Source of the DNA: Actinomadura madurae
GTDB taxonomy: Bacteria; Actinomycetota; Actinomycetes; Streptosporangiales; Streptosporangiaceae
Length of the DNA stretch: 64,000 nt
Reading direction: 5' to 3'
Assembly: GCF_900115095.1 (NCBI RefSeq)
Contig: NZ_FOVH01000001.1
Coordinates: 372,001 to 436,000, forward strand
In this document: positions 53,779-61,941 of the stretch, in pieces
How positions within the stretch are numbered: the first letter of the stretch is position 1
How the letters are laid out: each line of letters begins with the position of its first letter
Program-made: the position numbers and the translations under genes
Notes under the pieces: generated by a model
What the model was told of the DNA's origin: nothing
Databases searched by the model: none
Seen by the model: the letters and a program-made list of their open reading frames with translations, nothing else

Positions 53779-54567
53779 GTGACCCTGTACCGCGACGAAG
53801 GCATCGTCCTGCGCACCCAGAAGCTGGGCGAGGCCGACCGCATCGTGACGGTGCTGACGCGGCGGACCGGCCGGATCCGCGCCGCGGCCAAGGGGGTCCG
53901 CAAGACCAGGTCCCGCTTCGGCGCGCGGCTGGAGCCGTTCACCCACGTCGACCTCCAGCTGTACGAGCGGCGCTCCCTCGACCTCATCACTCAGGCCGAG
54001 ACGCTGCGCCCGTACGGGGAGGCGCTGGTCACCGACTACCCCCGCTACACGGCGGGGACGGCGATGCTGGAGACCGCGGAGAAGCTCACCAGCGAGGAGG
54101 GCGAGCCGGCGCTCCGGCAGTTCCTGCTGCTGGTCGGGGGGCTGCGCACGCTCGCCGAGCGCGTCCACGACCCCCGGCTCGTCCTGGACGCCTTCCTGCT
54201 GCGCTCGCTGTCGGTGGCCGGGTGGGCGCCCGCGCTCGACGAGTGCTGCCGGTGCGGCGTCCGCGGCGGGCTGCGCGGGTTCGCCATCGCGGCGGGCGGC
54301 GCGGTCTGCGCCGGCTGCCGCCAGCCGGGCGCCGCGACCCCGGCGCCGCCGACGTTCGCGCTGATGCTGGCGCTGCTGCGCGGCGACTGGGAGTACGCCG
54401 ACGGCAGCGAGCAGCGCCACCGCCTGGAGACCAGCGGCCTGGTGGCCGCCTACCTCCAGTGGCACCTGGAGCACGGGATCCGTTCACTGCGTCACGTCGA
54501 GCGCGAGGCGCGCGGGCCCGAGGAGCGCGGAACGCGCGACGACGAGACCGACAGGGAGAGAGTTTGA
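53779..54567 (+). CDS. recO: DNA repair protein RecO
   Basis: A 262-residue RecO, which helps load RecA onto SSB-coated DNA in the RecF pathway. The N-terminal OB fold reads [20 protein letters not shown] then [11 protein letters not shown]; the C-terminal zinc finger uses CCRCG and CAGC. The start is GTG 53779 with CAGAAT (53767-53772) 6 nt upstream, suggesting a leaderless mRNA. The end is extended by a charged tail ([20 protein letters not shown]). Its stop overlaps the uppS TTG start. Confidence 0.94.
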   Translation: MTLYRDEGIVLRTQKLGEADRIVTVLTRRTGRIRAAAKGVRKTRSRFGARLEPFTHVDLQLYERRSLDLITQAETLRPYGEALVTDYPRYTAGTAMLETAEKLTSEEGEPALRQFLLLVGGLRTLAERVHDPRLVLDAFLLRSLSVAGWAPALDECCRCGVRGGLRGFAIAAGGAVCAGCRQPGAATPAPPTFALMLALLRGDWEYADGSEQRHRLETSGLVAAYLQWHLEHGIRSLRHVEREARGPEERGTRDDETDRERV

Positions 54568-55370
54568 GCAGGGCCGTTTCACCCCCGGAACCGCACCGGG
54601 GCGGCGCGACGCCGCCCCCGATCCCCGCGGACCTGGTGCCCCGGCACGTCGCCATCGTGATGGACGGCAACGGCCGCTGGGCCAAGGAGCGCGGGCTGCC
54701 GCGCACCGAGGGCCACAAGCGCGGCGAGGACTCGCTCTTCGACGTGATCATGGGCGCGATCGAGCTGGGCGTCCCGTACCTGTCGGCGTACGCCTTCTCG
54801 ACGGAGAACTGGAAGCGCTCGCCGGACGAGGTGCGCTTCCTCATGGGCTTCAACCGGGACGTGATCCGCCGCCGCCGCGACCAGCTCCACTCGATGGGCG
54901 TCCGGGTGCGGTGGGCGGGACGGCGGCCGCGGCTGTGGCGCAGCGTCATCAAGGAGCTGGAGACGGCCGAGGAGATGACGCGCCACAACGACGTGCTCAC
55001 CCTGCAGTTCTGCGTGAACTACGGCGGCCGGGCCGAGATCGTGGACGCGGCGGCGGCGATCGCCCGGGACGTCCGGGACGGCCGGCTCGACCCGGGCAAG
55101 ATCAACGAGCGGGTCTTCGCCCGCTACCTGGACGAGCCCGGCATCCCGGACGTGGACCTGTTCCTGCGCTCGTCGGGGGAGCAGCGCACGTCCAACTTCC
55201 TGCTCTGGCAGTCGGCCTACGCCGAGATGGTCTTCCTCGACACGCTCTGGCCCGACTTCGACCGGCGCCACTTCTGGCACGCGTGCGAGGTGTACGCCTC
55301 CCGCGACCGCCGCTACGGCGGCGCCGTCCCCAACGCGGTCGCCGCCGGCCAGGCGCCCACGGACACCTGA
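54564..55370 (+). CDS. uppS: Isoprenyl (undecaprenyl/decaprenyl) diphosphate synthase
   Basis: A 268-residue cis-prenyltransferase making the long isoprenyl diphosphate carrier for peptidoglycan and other wall polymers. Motifs: [20 protein letters not shown] (catalytic Asp), [29 protein letters not shown] and [20 protein letters not shown]. The start is TTG 54564 within the recO stop (TTGA), preceded by GGGAGAG, so translation is coupled to recO. The recO-uppS pair is the common actinobacterial order. The exact chain length of the product cannot be read from sequence. Confidence 0.95.
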   Translation: MSRAVSPPEPHRGGATPPPIPADLVPRHVAIVMDGNGRWAKERGLPRTEGHKRGEDSLFDVIMGAIELGVPYLSAYAFSTENWKRSPDEVRFLMGFNRDVIRRRRDQLHSMGVRVRWAGRRPRLWRSVIKELETAEEMTRHNDVLTLQFCVNYGGRAEIVDAAAAIARDVRDGRLDPGKINERVFARYLDEPGIPDVDLFLRSSGEQRTSNFLLWQSAYAEMVFLDTLWPDFDRRHFWHACEVYASRDRRYGGAVPNAVAAGQAPTDT

Positions 55371-55466
55371 CCGGCGACCCCGCGCCCGGCCTCCAGCGAC
55401 CTCAGCGATCGAGAGCACCTGCACTAACCATTGCGCTGACCTCAGCCACCACAGCAACCCCGCAAC

Positions 55467-55541
55467 GATCGCGTCCGTGGGCAGGGGCGAGCGAAGCGAG
55501 ACCCTGATCGCGCAGCGAGCCGCCAGGCGAGCCGGAGCGAT
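55467..55541. repeat. 75-base direct repeat, copy A
   Basis: Begins GATCGCGTCCGTGGGC and ends CCGGAGCGAT. It matches copy B (55631-55705) at 72 of 75 positions by my count. It contains CGAGCGAAGCGAG and CGCAGCGAG motifs and several inverted GCGAGC/GCTCGC-type words, so it could fold or be a dispersed element. Confidence 0.85.
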
Positions 55542-55630
55542 CGAATCACCCGCACGTGCGGGACTGCCTGCACCTGCTACCCCGCTGACCTCAGCCGTCA
55601 CCCCAACCACGCAACAACCTCCACGGTTGC

Positions 55631-55705
55631 GATCGCGTCCGAAGGCAGGGACGAGCGAAGCGAGACCCTGATCGCGCAGCGAGCCGCCAGGCGAGCCGGA
55701 GCGAT
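55631..55705. repeat. 75-base direct repeat, copy B
   Basis: Begins GATCGCGTCCGAAGGC and ends CCGGAGCGAT, three substitutions from copy A, 164 bases downstream and in the same orientation. The intervening segment also has diverged similarity to sequence before copy A, as if a larger unit of about 160 bases had been duplicated. Confidence 0.85.
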
Positions 55706-55770
55706 GCAGCGATCGCCCGCGTTTCTCGACGATGGAGGGCCGCCAGGCCCGAAGGAGGAGAGAAATGCAA

Positions 55771-56196
55771 TCAATACAGCCCGGCGTCGAGGGTGATCGT
55801 GGTGCCCGCGAGGGCCTTGCTGACGGGGCAGCCCGCCTTGGCGTCCTGCGCGGCCTTCTCGAAGTCGGCGGCGGACAGGCCGGGCACGCTCGCCCGGACG
55901 GTCAGGTGGATGCCGGTGATGCCCTCGCCGGGCTGGAAGGTGACCTCGGCCTTGGTGTCCACCTTCTCCGGCGGGGTCCCGGCTCCGGCGAGGCCGTGCG
56001 AGAGCGCCATCGAGTAGCAGGTGGAGTGCGCGGCGGCGATGAGTTCCTCCGGGCTCGTCCGGCCGCCCGGCTCCTCGGACCGCGATGCCCAGGTCACGTC
56101 GTAGGTGCCGAGCTTCGAGGAGTCCAGCGAGACGGTCCCCTGGCCCTCCAGCAGTGAGCCTTCCCAGTGCGCGTTCGCAGTACGTGTCGTAGCCAT
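55771..56196 (-). CDS. OsmC-family peroxiredoxin-like protein
   Basis: A 141-residue OsmC/Ohr-type thiol peroxidase that reduces organic hydroperoxides. The two reactive cysteines are in AAHSTCYSMAL (peroxidatic) and AGCPVSKAL (resolving). The opening TANAHWEGSLLEGQGTV is typical of the OsmC subgroup. The ATG at 56196 is used; an upstream ATG at 56214 would add six residues. A strong hairpin separates it from the upstream M4 protease gene, so it has its own promoter. Confidence 0.92.
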   Translation of the reverse strand: MATTRTANAHWEGSLLEGQGTVSLDSSKLGTYDVTWASRSEEPGGRTSPEELIAAAHSTCYSMALSHGLAGAGTPPEKVDTKAEVTFQPGEGITGIHLTVRASVPGLSAADFEKAAQDAKAGCPVSKALAGTTITLDAGLY

Positions 56197-56286
56197 GCCC
56201 CGATTCTTCACCATGGCCCCGCGTCCCAGATCACGAACCCGCGCAATCGGCGGGTCGGGGTCCCCGTCTTCGACCGGGCGGAGACC

Positions 56287-56336
56287 GGAAGGCCCCGTGC
56301 CCGCGCGTCACATCGGTCGCGGGCACGGGGCCTTCC
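56287..56336 (-). terminator. Long perfect hairpin after the secreted M4 protease gene
   Basis: Two perfect 19-base arms (56287-56305 and 56318-56336) enclose a 12-base loop, starting 19 bases after the protease stop. It is among the strongest hairpins in the window. It should block readthrough into osmC. Confidence 0.85.
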
Positions 56337-56354
56337 GTCCCCGGAACAGGGGTC

Positions 56355-57968
56355 CTAGGCGACGTTCACCGCGGACCACGCGGCGGCGACGGCGGCGTGC
56401 TGGGTGCTGCCCTCGCCGAACAGGTCCTTGGCCGCGTTCAGGGTCGCGGTCCGCGCGCCCTTGTAGTCGGTCGAGGACGTCATGTACGTGGTCAGCGCCC
56501 GGTACCAGATCTTCACGGCCGCGTCCCGGCCGATGCCGGTGACGGTGGAGCCGTTGGACGTGGGGCTGTTGTAGGAGACGCCGTTGATCGTCTTCGCGCC
56601 GCTGCCCTCGGACAGCAGGTAGAAGAAGTGGTTGCCGACGCCCGAGGAGTAGTGCACGTCGAGGTTCTTGGTGTTGGACGACCAGGAGTCGGCGGAGTCG
56701 CCGTCCTTGCTGGGCTTGTCCATGAACCTCAGCGCCGCCCGGCCGAGCCCGGGCAGGACGACCTCCTCGCCGACCAGGTAGTCGCCGACGTCGCCCGAGT
56801 TGTTGGCGTAGAACTCGACGGCCGCCGCCATGATGTCGGACGTCGCCTCGTTCAGCCCGCCGGACTCCCCGCTGTAGGTGAGGTTGGCGGTGGAGCTGGT
56901 GACGCCGTGGCTCATCTCGTGCGCGGCGACGTCGAGGGACGTGAGCGGGCCGAGCTGGCTGCCGTCGCCGTCGCCGTAGGTCATGCAGAAGCACGAGTCG
57001 TCCCAGAAGGCGTTGGCGTAGCCGTCGCCGTAGTGGACGCGGTTGAACGATCCCTTGCCGTCGCCGGCGATGCCGGCACGGCCGAAGACGTTCTTGTAGA
57101 AGTCCCAGGTCACGGCGGTGCCGAACTGGGCGTCCACGGCGACGGTGGCGCGGTCGGACGTGGTGCCGCTGCCCCAGTGGTTGTCGGCGTCGGTGAACAG
57201 CGTGGCGGGGGCGCGCCGGAGGCACCAGATGAGGATGCAGAGGTCGGTCTCGTTCTCGGCGTCCCCGGTGTAGGTGTTGCCGCGCGACGGGTCCTTGAGC
57301 TGGAACGCGCCGCCGGACGCGGTCGTCTCCAGCGGCACCGTCCCGGTGTAGAGGGACTTGCCGTCGCCCGCCTCGGTGTGGATCGTCTCCTCGCGCAGCA
57401 GGACCTTGCCGGTGGCGGCGTCCACGGAGGTGTAGACCCGGCTGGGCGTCCCGTCCGCCTGCTTGCCGACGGTCAGCACCCGCCAGGCGAGGCGGGGGGC
57501 GTGGTCGGCGGTGCGGGCCTCGACGACGAGCGCGGGGGCGCCGTCGGCCTTGCGGTTCTTGGTGAGGGCGCGCTTTTTCGCGGTCTTGGCGGAGACCCGC
57601 GGGCCGGCGGCGACCGGCGCCTTGGCGAGCGTGAGGCTGCTGCCCCGCCACTTGCCCGCCGGGGTCTGGTGGACGACGATGTCGCCGCCCAGCACCGGCA
57701 GGCCGTTGTAGGCGCGGGTCATCCGGGTGTGGGAGGAGCCGTCCCGGTCGGTGAGGACGCCGACGACCTTGAAGCTCTGCCCGTCCCCGCCGCGCACCTC
57801 GGCGCCGCGGGCGGTGAGCGAGCGGAGCGCCTGCTCGGCGGCGGCGCGGGGGCCCGGTGGGGACGGTGCCTGCCGCGCGGACGCGGGCACCGCGGTGCCC
57901 GCCGTCGCGAGCAGGGTCGCCGAGGCCAGGAGCACGGTCCGTCGGCTGGTGAACGCCCGTCTTGTCAT
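56355..57968 (-). CDS. Secreted M4 (thermolysin-type) metallopeptidase
   Basis: A 537-residue secreted zinc endopeptidase precursor. Signal peptide 1-31 (RRTVLLASATLLATAGTAVP, then ASA), an FTP/PepSY propeptide about 40-210, and the M4 catalytic domain. Zinc ligands lie in AHEMSHGVT (His350, Glu351, His354) and LNEATSDIM; VHYSSGVGNHFFYLLSEGSG holds the transition-state His. Two cysteine pairs not in thermolysin occur (DLCILIWC and DDSCFC), possible disulfides. The ATG at 57968 has GAGAGGGC upstream. It lies next to the zinc-uptake operon but is transcribed separately. Confidence 0.94.
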   Translation of the reverse strand: MTRRAFTSRRTVLLASATLLATAGTAVPASARQAPSPPGPRAAAEQALRSLTARGAEVRGGDGQSFKVVGVLTDRDGSSHTRMTRAYNGLPVLGGDIVVHQTPAGKWRGSSLTLAKAPVAAGPRVSAKTAKKRALTKNRKADGAPALVVEARTADHAPRLAWRVLTVGKQADGTPSRVYTSVDAATGKVLLREETIHTEAGDGKSLYTGTVPLETTASGGAFQLKDPSRGNTYTGDAENETDLCILIWCLRRAPATLFTDADNHWGSGTTSDRATVAVDAQFGTAVTWDFYKNVFGRAGIAGDGKGSFNRVHYGDGYANAFWDDSCFCMTYGDGDGSQLGPLTSLDVAAHEMSHGVTSSTANLTYSGESGGLNEATSDIMAAAVEFYANNSGDVGDYLVGEEVVLPGLGRAALRFMDKPSKDGDSADSWSSNTKNLDVHYSSGVGNHFFYLLSEGSGAKTINGVSYNSPTSNGSTVTGIGRDAAVKIWYRALTTYMTSSTDYKGARTATLNAAKDLFGEGSTQHAAVAAAWSAVNVA

Positions 57969-58040
57969 GAACGCCCTCTCGTGCGGGCGCCACGCACCCC
58001 CCCGGAGGGCCCGCCCGTCGGGCCTGCAGTGGCGACGGGG

Positions 58041-58100
58041 ACATTTATGGCATGAAAGCTACTCAGAAGTAGATATGACAATTTGCCAAGAAACGCGCAC
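58041..58100 (-). promoter_or_regulatory. AT-rich promoter/operator region of the M4 protease gene
   Basis: This 60-base patch is strikingly AT-rich for the window and lies 75-130 bases before the protease start. On the minus strand TTGTCA is a -35-like box, and CTACT-CAGA-AGTAG (58059-58072) is a small dyad that a regulator could use. I cannot name the regulator or fix the -10 box. Confidence 0.5.
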
Positions 58101-58153
58101 AGAGCGTGTGAACTGCGGGTCTTGCCAGCGGTCAGCGCGCCTTCAGCCGGTGC

Positions 58154-58540
58154 TCAGGAGTTCTTCGCGGCGCAGTCCGCGCACGTCCCGAACACCTCGA
58201 CGGTGTGCGTGATGCCGGTGAAGCCGTGCTCGGCGGCGATCGCGTCGGCCCAGCGCTCCACGGCCGGGCCCTCCACCTCGATCGTCCGGCCGCAGTCGCG
58301 GCAGACCAGGTGGTGGTGGTGCTGCTCGGTGCGGCAGGCGCGGTAGACGGCCTCGCCCTCGTCGGTGCGCAGCACGTCGACCTCGCCCGCGTCGCTGAGC
58401 GCCTGCAGCGCCCGGTAGACGGTGGTGAGGCCGATCTTCGAGCCGTCGGCGCGCAGGTCGGCGTAGATGTCCTGCGCGCTGCGGAACCCCTCGCAGCCGG
58501 CGAGCACCTGCCGGACGGCGTCCCGGCGGGCCGTCGTCAT
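58154..58540 (-). CDS. zur: Fur-family zinc uptake regulator (Zur)
   Basis: A 128-residue Fur-family repressor: ARRDAVRQVLAGCEGFRSAQ then IGLTTVYRALQALSDAGEVD (winged helix), the metal-binding YRACRTEQHHHHLVCRDCG, and a C-terminal CADC. The two CxxC pairs form the structural zinc site. It is the last gene of znuA-znuC-znuB-zur, each overlapping the next by 4 bases, so it is co-transcribed with the zinc importer and would be autoregulated through the Zur box before znuA. The gene context identifies it as Zur rather than Fur. Confidence 0.92.
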   Translation of the reverse strand: MTTARRDAVRQVLAGCEGFRSAQDIYADLRADGSKIGLTTVYRALQALSDAGEVDVLRTDEGEAVYRACRTEQHHHHLVCRDCGRTIEVEGPAVERWADAIAAEHGFTGITHTVEVFGTCADCAAKNS

Positions 58541-59436
58541 CCCCCTAGCACCTCCGCCTCCGCGTCCACGCGCGCCTCGACACCGGGCCGGCCGGAGACG
58601 GCGTCCCCGGCCGCGACGGCGCGGGCGCGCCTGCGGCGTACGACCGCCCCTCCGGCGACCGCGGCCGTGAACACCGCGAGCGCCAGCAGCACGATCGACG
58701 GCCCCGGGGGGAGATCGTACTGGAACGACCCCGCCAGGCCCGACACGGCCGACAGTACACCGATCCCCATCGCGGCCAGCATCGTGCTCCAGAATCCCCG
58801 GGCGAGCTGCTGCGCCGCCGCCACCGGGACGATCATCAGGGCGCTGACCAGCAGCAGCCCGATCGCGCGCATCGAGATCACCACGGTGACCGCGGCGGTC
58901 GCGGCGATGAGCACGCTGAGGAACCGGACGGGCAGCCCCGCCGCCCGCGCGACCTCCTCGTCCTGGCACAGCAGGAACAGCTCGCGGCCGAACAGCGCCA
59001 CGATGGCGAGGACGGCGGCGGCGAGGCCCGCGACCACGTACAGGTCGGCCACCGTCACACTGCTGATCGAGCCGAACAGGTACGACTGCAGGCTCGCCGA
59101 GCCGCCGCCCTCGGCGCCGGTGAGGATCACGCCGCCCGCCAGCCCGCCGTAGAACAGCAGGGCCAGCGCGACGTCGGCGCCGCTGCGGCTGCGGGCGCGC
59201 AGCACCTCGATGACGACCGCGCCCAGCACCGACACGGCCAGCGCGCCGAGGACGGGGGAGGTGCCGGTCAAAAGGCCCAGCCCGATGCCGGTCAGCGCGA
59301 TGTGCCCGATGCCGTCGCCGAGCAGCGACAGCCTGCGCTGGACGATGAACGTGCCCACGGCGGGGGCGGTCAGGCCGATGAGCACCGCCATCACCAGGGC
59401 GACGCGCATGAAGTCGTACTGCAGCATCTCGGTCAC
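58537..59436 (-). CDS. znuB: Zinc ABC transporter permease
   Basis: A 299-residue ABC-3 family permease with eight or nine hydrophobic helices; early GTFIVQRRLSLLGDGIGHIA is the family signature. It forms the channel for zinc (or manganese) from the binding protein. The C-terminal 35 residues are a charged tail rich in Arg and Ala. The GTG at 59436 overlaps the znuC stop (GTGA); the stop overlaps the zur ATG. Confidence 0.93.
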   Translation of the reverse strand: MTEMLQYDFMRVALVMAVLIGLTAPAVGTFIVQRRLSLLGDGIGHIALTGIGLGLLTGTSPVLGALAVSVLGAVVIEVLRARSRSGADVALALLFYGGLAGGVILTGAEGGGSASLQSYLFGSISSVTVADLYVVAGLAAAVLAIVALFGRELFLLCQDEEVARAAGLPVRFLSVLIAATAAVTVVISMRAIGLLLVSALMIVPVAAAQQLARGFWSTMLAAMGIGVLSAVSGLAGSFQYDLPPGPSIVLLALAVFTAAVAGGAVVRRRRARAVAAGDAVSGRPGVEARVDAEAEVLGG

Positions 59437-60185
59437 GCGGGCCTTCCGAGGGTCTCGTGCGCGCGGGTCTCGCGGACGACGCGCCCGTGGCCCAGCTCGA
59501 TCGCGCGGGTGACGAGCGGCTCCATCGGCCCGAGCTCGTGGGTCACGAGGACGACCGTGCGCCCGTCGACCGCCGGCTCGCGCAGGGCCGCCGCGAGCGC
59601 CGCCTGGCTGCGGGCGTCCACCCCGGCGGTGGGCTCGTCCATCACGAGCACGTCGGGCTCGCCGGCGAGGGCGCGGGCGATGAGGACCCGCTGCTGCTGG
59701 CCGCCCGACAGCAGGTGCACCGGGTCGCGGGCGCGCCCGGTGAGGCCGGCCGTCTCCAGCGCGCGGTCGACGGCGGCGCGGTCGGCCGCCCGGTCGGCGA
59801 GCACCGCGGGCCGCCAGCGGGACCGCCGCGCCACCCGGCCGGACGCCACGACCTCCCGCACCGTCGCCGGCACGCCGCCGCCCATGGGCAGCCGCTGCGG
59901 GACGTACCCGACGCGCGTCCAGTCCCGGAACCGGGCGGGCGGCTCACCGTAGATCGCGGTGCGGCCCCCGGCCAGCGGGACGAGGCCGAGCAGCGCCTTG
60001 ACCAGCGTGGACTTGCCCGCGCCGTTCGGGCCGAGGACGGCGAGCACGTCGCCGGCGTCCACCCGCAGGTCGACGCCGGCCAGCACCTCGCGGCCGTCCC
60101 GCCGCACGTGCCCGCCGGTCATCGCGAACGGCGGCGCGGTCTCCCCGGTCGCGGTCTCACCGTTCACGGGCGGTCGGTCGGTCAT
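59433..60185 (-). CDS. znuC: Zinc ABC transporter ATP-binding protein
   Basis: A 250-residue ABC ATPase. Walker A is GPNGAGKST, the Q-loop is in VGYVPQRLP, the signature is LSGGQQQR, Walker B is VLVMDEPTAGVD and the H-loop is VTHE. It powers the ZnuB channel. The ATG at 60185 overlaps the znuA stop by 4 bases. An extra N-terminal 22 residues (RPPVNGETATGETAPP) are low complexity. Confidence 0.94.
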   Translation of the reverse strand: MTDRPPVNGETATGETAPPFAMTGGHVRRDGREVLAGVDLRVDAGDVLAVLGPNGAGKSTLVKALLGLVPLAGGRTAIYGEPPARFRDWTRVGYVPQRLPMGGGVPATVREVVASGRVARRSRWRPAVLADRAADRAAVDRALETAGLTGRARDPVHLLSGGQQQRVLIARALAGEPDVLVMDEPTAGVDARSQAALAAALREPAVDGRTVVLVTHELGPMEPLVTRAIELGHGRVVRETRAHETLGRPA

Positions 60186-61132
60186 GAGCACTCCAGCGCG
60201 GGCCGCAGGGTCCGCAGGTTCTCTCGCATGATCGTCATGTAGTCGCCGGACGCGCCGTCCTCGATGCCCTCGACCGGGTCCAGGACGGCGGTCCGCACCC
60301 CCGTCTCCCGCGCCAGCGACTCGGCCACCTTGGGGCTGACCAGCGTCTCGCTGAAGACCGTCGTCGCGCCGGTGGCCGACACCAGCCGGGTCAGGGCGGC
60401 CAGCCGCTTCGGGGACGGCTCGCCCGACGGGTCCACCCCGGCCACCGGTATCTGGCGCAGCCCGTAGCGGTCCGCCAGGTAGCCGAACGCCGCGTGCGCG
60501 GTGATGATCTCCCTGCGCTTGCACGCTTCCAGGCCGTCCCGGAAGTCGCGGTCGAGCTGGCCGAGCGCCGCGGCGGTGGCGCGGGCGCGCTCCCGGTACC
60601 CGGCGGCGTGGGCCGGGTCGGCGGCGGCCAAGCGGCCGCCGAGCGCGGTCGCGACGGCCGCCATCCGGCTCGGGTCGAGCCAGATGTGCGGGTCGTAGGA
60701 CGCCTCCCGGTGCCGGACGCCGTCGTGGGCCTCCTCGTCGTCGGTCTCCTCCGGCGGCGGCAGCGTCCGCACCAGGCTCGCCGCGTCGAGGGACCGGCCC
60801 TTCGCGTGGGTGCGCACGGCGTCGTCCACGGCGGGCTGGACGCCCTTGACGTGGACGGCGAGCCGGGCGTCGGCGACGTGCGCGACCTGCCGGGCGGTGA
60901 GCTCCAGGTCGTGGGGCTCGGTGCCCGGCCTGGTCAGCGTCCGGACGAAGACGTCGCCGCCGCCGACCTTCCCGGCCAGCCAGGCCATCGGGTAGAAGGA
61001 CGCGACCACCGCGGTCTTGCCGGGCGGCACGTCGGCGCCGGCGTCGGCGCAGCCCGTCAGCCCCGCGGCGAGGCCGGCCAGAGCCAGGGCGGTCGCCGGC
61101 AGGGCCCGGAGGGCGGCGCGAGTGGGGGGCAC
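60182..61132 (-). CDS. znuA: Zinc ABC transporter substrate-binding lipoprotein
   Basis: A 316-residue ZnuA-type cluster A-I binding protein. The N-terminal lipobox is LAAGLTGC (Cys28), so it is membrane anchored. Metal ligands are expected in EPHDLELT, HIWLDP, AHAAFGYLADRYGL and the C-terminal DPVEGI region; an acidic-histidine loop (DDEEAHDGVRHRE) is typical of zinc-specific members. The start is GTG 61132; the Zur box lies 21 bases upstream. First gene of the four-gene zinc operon. Confidence 0.92.
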   Translation of the reverse strand: MPPTRAALRALPATALALAGLAAGLTGCADAGADVPPGKTAVVASFYPMAWLAGKVGGGDVFVRTLTRPGTEPHDLELTARQVAHVADARLAVHVKGVQPAVDDAVRTHAKGRSLDAASLVRTLPPPEETDDEEAHDGVRHREASYDPHIWLDPSRMAAVATALGGRLAAADPAHAAGYRERARATAAALGQLDRDFRDGLEACKRREIITAHAAFGYLADRYGLRQIPVAGVDPSGEPSPKRLAALTRLVSATGATTVFSETLVSPKVAESLARETGVRTAVLDPVEGIEDGASGDYMTIMRENLRTLRPALECS

Positions 61133-61152
61133 CGTCCGATTATGGACGAAGA

Positions 61153-61167
61153 TGAAAACGGTTGTCA
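61153..61167. promoter_or_regulatory. Zur box upstream of znuA
   Basis: TGAAAACGGTTGTCA is a 7-1-7 palindrome with a single mismatched pair, matching the actinobacterial Zur consensus (TGANAATNATTNTCA type). It lies 21 bases before the znuA start, so Zur with zinc would repress the whole operon. Its last three bases are the complement of the stop codon of the upstream DUF6703 gene. Confidence 0.88.
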
Positions 61168-61473
61168 AAACCGGCCGAAACCACGCCCCAGGGCGAAACC
61201 CACCAGAACGGCCAACGCGACGAGCCGCAGGATCCTTCCCGGGCCGTCCAGCGCGGGCCAGTTCAGATAGGCGAACCAGGCCAGCGCCGCGGCGAGGACC
61301 AGCACCCCGGCGGCGGCGACCCAGCCCGTCCCGGCCATCCCGACCACCAGCAGCGCGAACACCGCGACCAGCAGGACCCACCGCGGCATCCGGTGCAGGA
61401 ACACCACCGGCGCCGCGCTGCGCCGCTCGACGGCGGCCCGCAGCCCCGTCCGCCGCTCATCCGATGTCTCCAC
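61165..61473 (-). CDS. DUF6703-like small membrane protein
   Basis: A 102-residue protein with two or three hydrophobic helices after a basic start (SDERRTGLRAAVERRSAAPV then VFLHRMPRWVLLV), a pattern I associate with DUF6703. Function unknown. The start is GTG 61473, with TACGTT (complement of 61480-61485) 6 nt upstream, so leaderless. Its stop codon lies in the Zur box of znuA, on the same strand; readthrough into the zinc operon is possible. Confidence 0.75.
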   Translation of the reverse strand: METSDERRTGLRAAVERRSAAPVVFLHRMPRWVLLVAVFALLVVGMAGTGWVAAAGVLVLAAALAWFAYLNWPALDGPGRILRLVALAVLVGFALGRGFGRF

Positions 61474-61479
61474 ATGCCC

Positions 61480-61495
61480 AACGTACTGCCAGGAT
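61480..61495. promoter_or_regulatory. Back-to-back leaderless -10 boxes
   Basis: TACGTT on the minus strand (61480-61485) serves the DUF6703 gene and CAGGAT on the plus strand (61490-61495) serves the monooxygenase-like gene. Each is exactly 6 nt before its start codon, and the two starts are only 28 bases apart. Confidence 0.6.
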
Positions 61496-61501
61496 GGGCG
61501 G

Positions 61502-61786
61502 ATGATCGCGATAACCCGGTACCGGGTGCCGGGAGAGGCCTCGGGCGGCTTCGCCGAGGACATGACCGCGGTGCTCGCGGCGCTGTCCGCGAGCCCCGGC
61601 TTCCGCTCCGGCCGCCTCGCCAGGACCGTCGACGACCCCGGCCTCTGGGCCCTCGTCACCGAATGGGACGGCGCGGGCCACTACCGCCGCGCCATCGGCG
61701 CCTACGACGTGCGGCTCCTGTTCATGCCGCTCGCGGCCATGGCCGTGGACGAGCCCGGCGCGTACGAGGTCGTCAGCTCCGCCTGA
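61502..61786 (+). CDS. Antibiotic biosynthesis monooxygenase (ABM)-like domain protein
   Basis: A 94-residue ABM/dimeric alpha-beta barrel-type protein: [40 protein letters not shown] and [20 protein letters not shown] fit the ferredoxin-like fold of the superfamily. Such proteins include monooxygenases, heme-degrading enzymes and simple binding proteins; the substrate cannot be assigned. The ATG at 61502 has a -10 box 6 nt upstream and no ribosome binding site. Confidence 0.8.
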   Translation: MIAITRYRVPGEASGGFAEDMTAVLAALSASPGFRSGRLARTVDDPGLWALVTEWDGAGHYRRAIGAYDVRLLFMPLAAMAVDEPGAYEVVSSA

Positions 61787-61941
61787 GCAAGCTCCGCCTG
61801 AGCGCCGGACCGCCCGTCGCGGGCCACCGTCAGGATGCGGGAAACCGGCGGGCAAGAAGCGTCCCGGCCCGGTTTCGGCGGGCGCGGCCATGGTCATCCT
61901 TGCCGCAGATGATCATGCCGTCCGCCGCGGGGGGAGTTGTG

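Larger units (their letters stand above)
55371..55770. other. Repeat-bearing intergenic region after uppS
   Basis: A 400-base stretch without a convincing gene. It holds two copies of a 75-base repeat and, before each, a shorter similar block beginning CTGACCTCAGCC (about 55437 and 55585). The repeats are rich in GCGAGC. The stretch ends with the run-up to the osmC stop. I see no RNA gene. Short frames crossing the repeats have unusual composition and no family resemblance. Confidence 0.65.
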
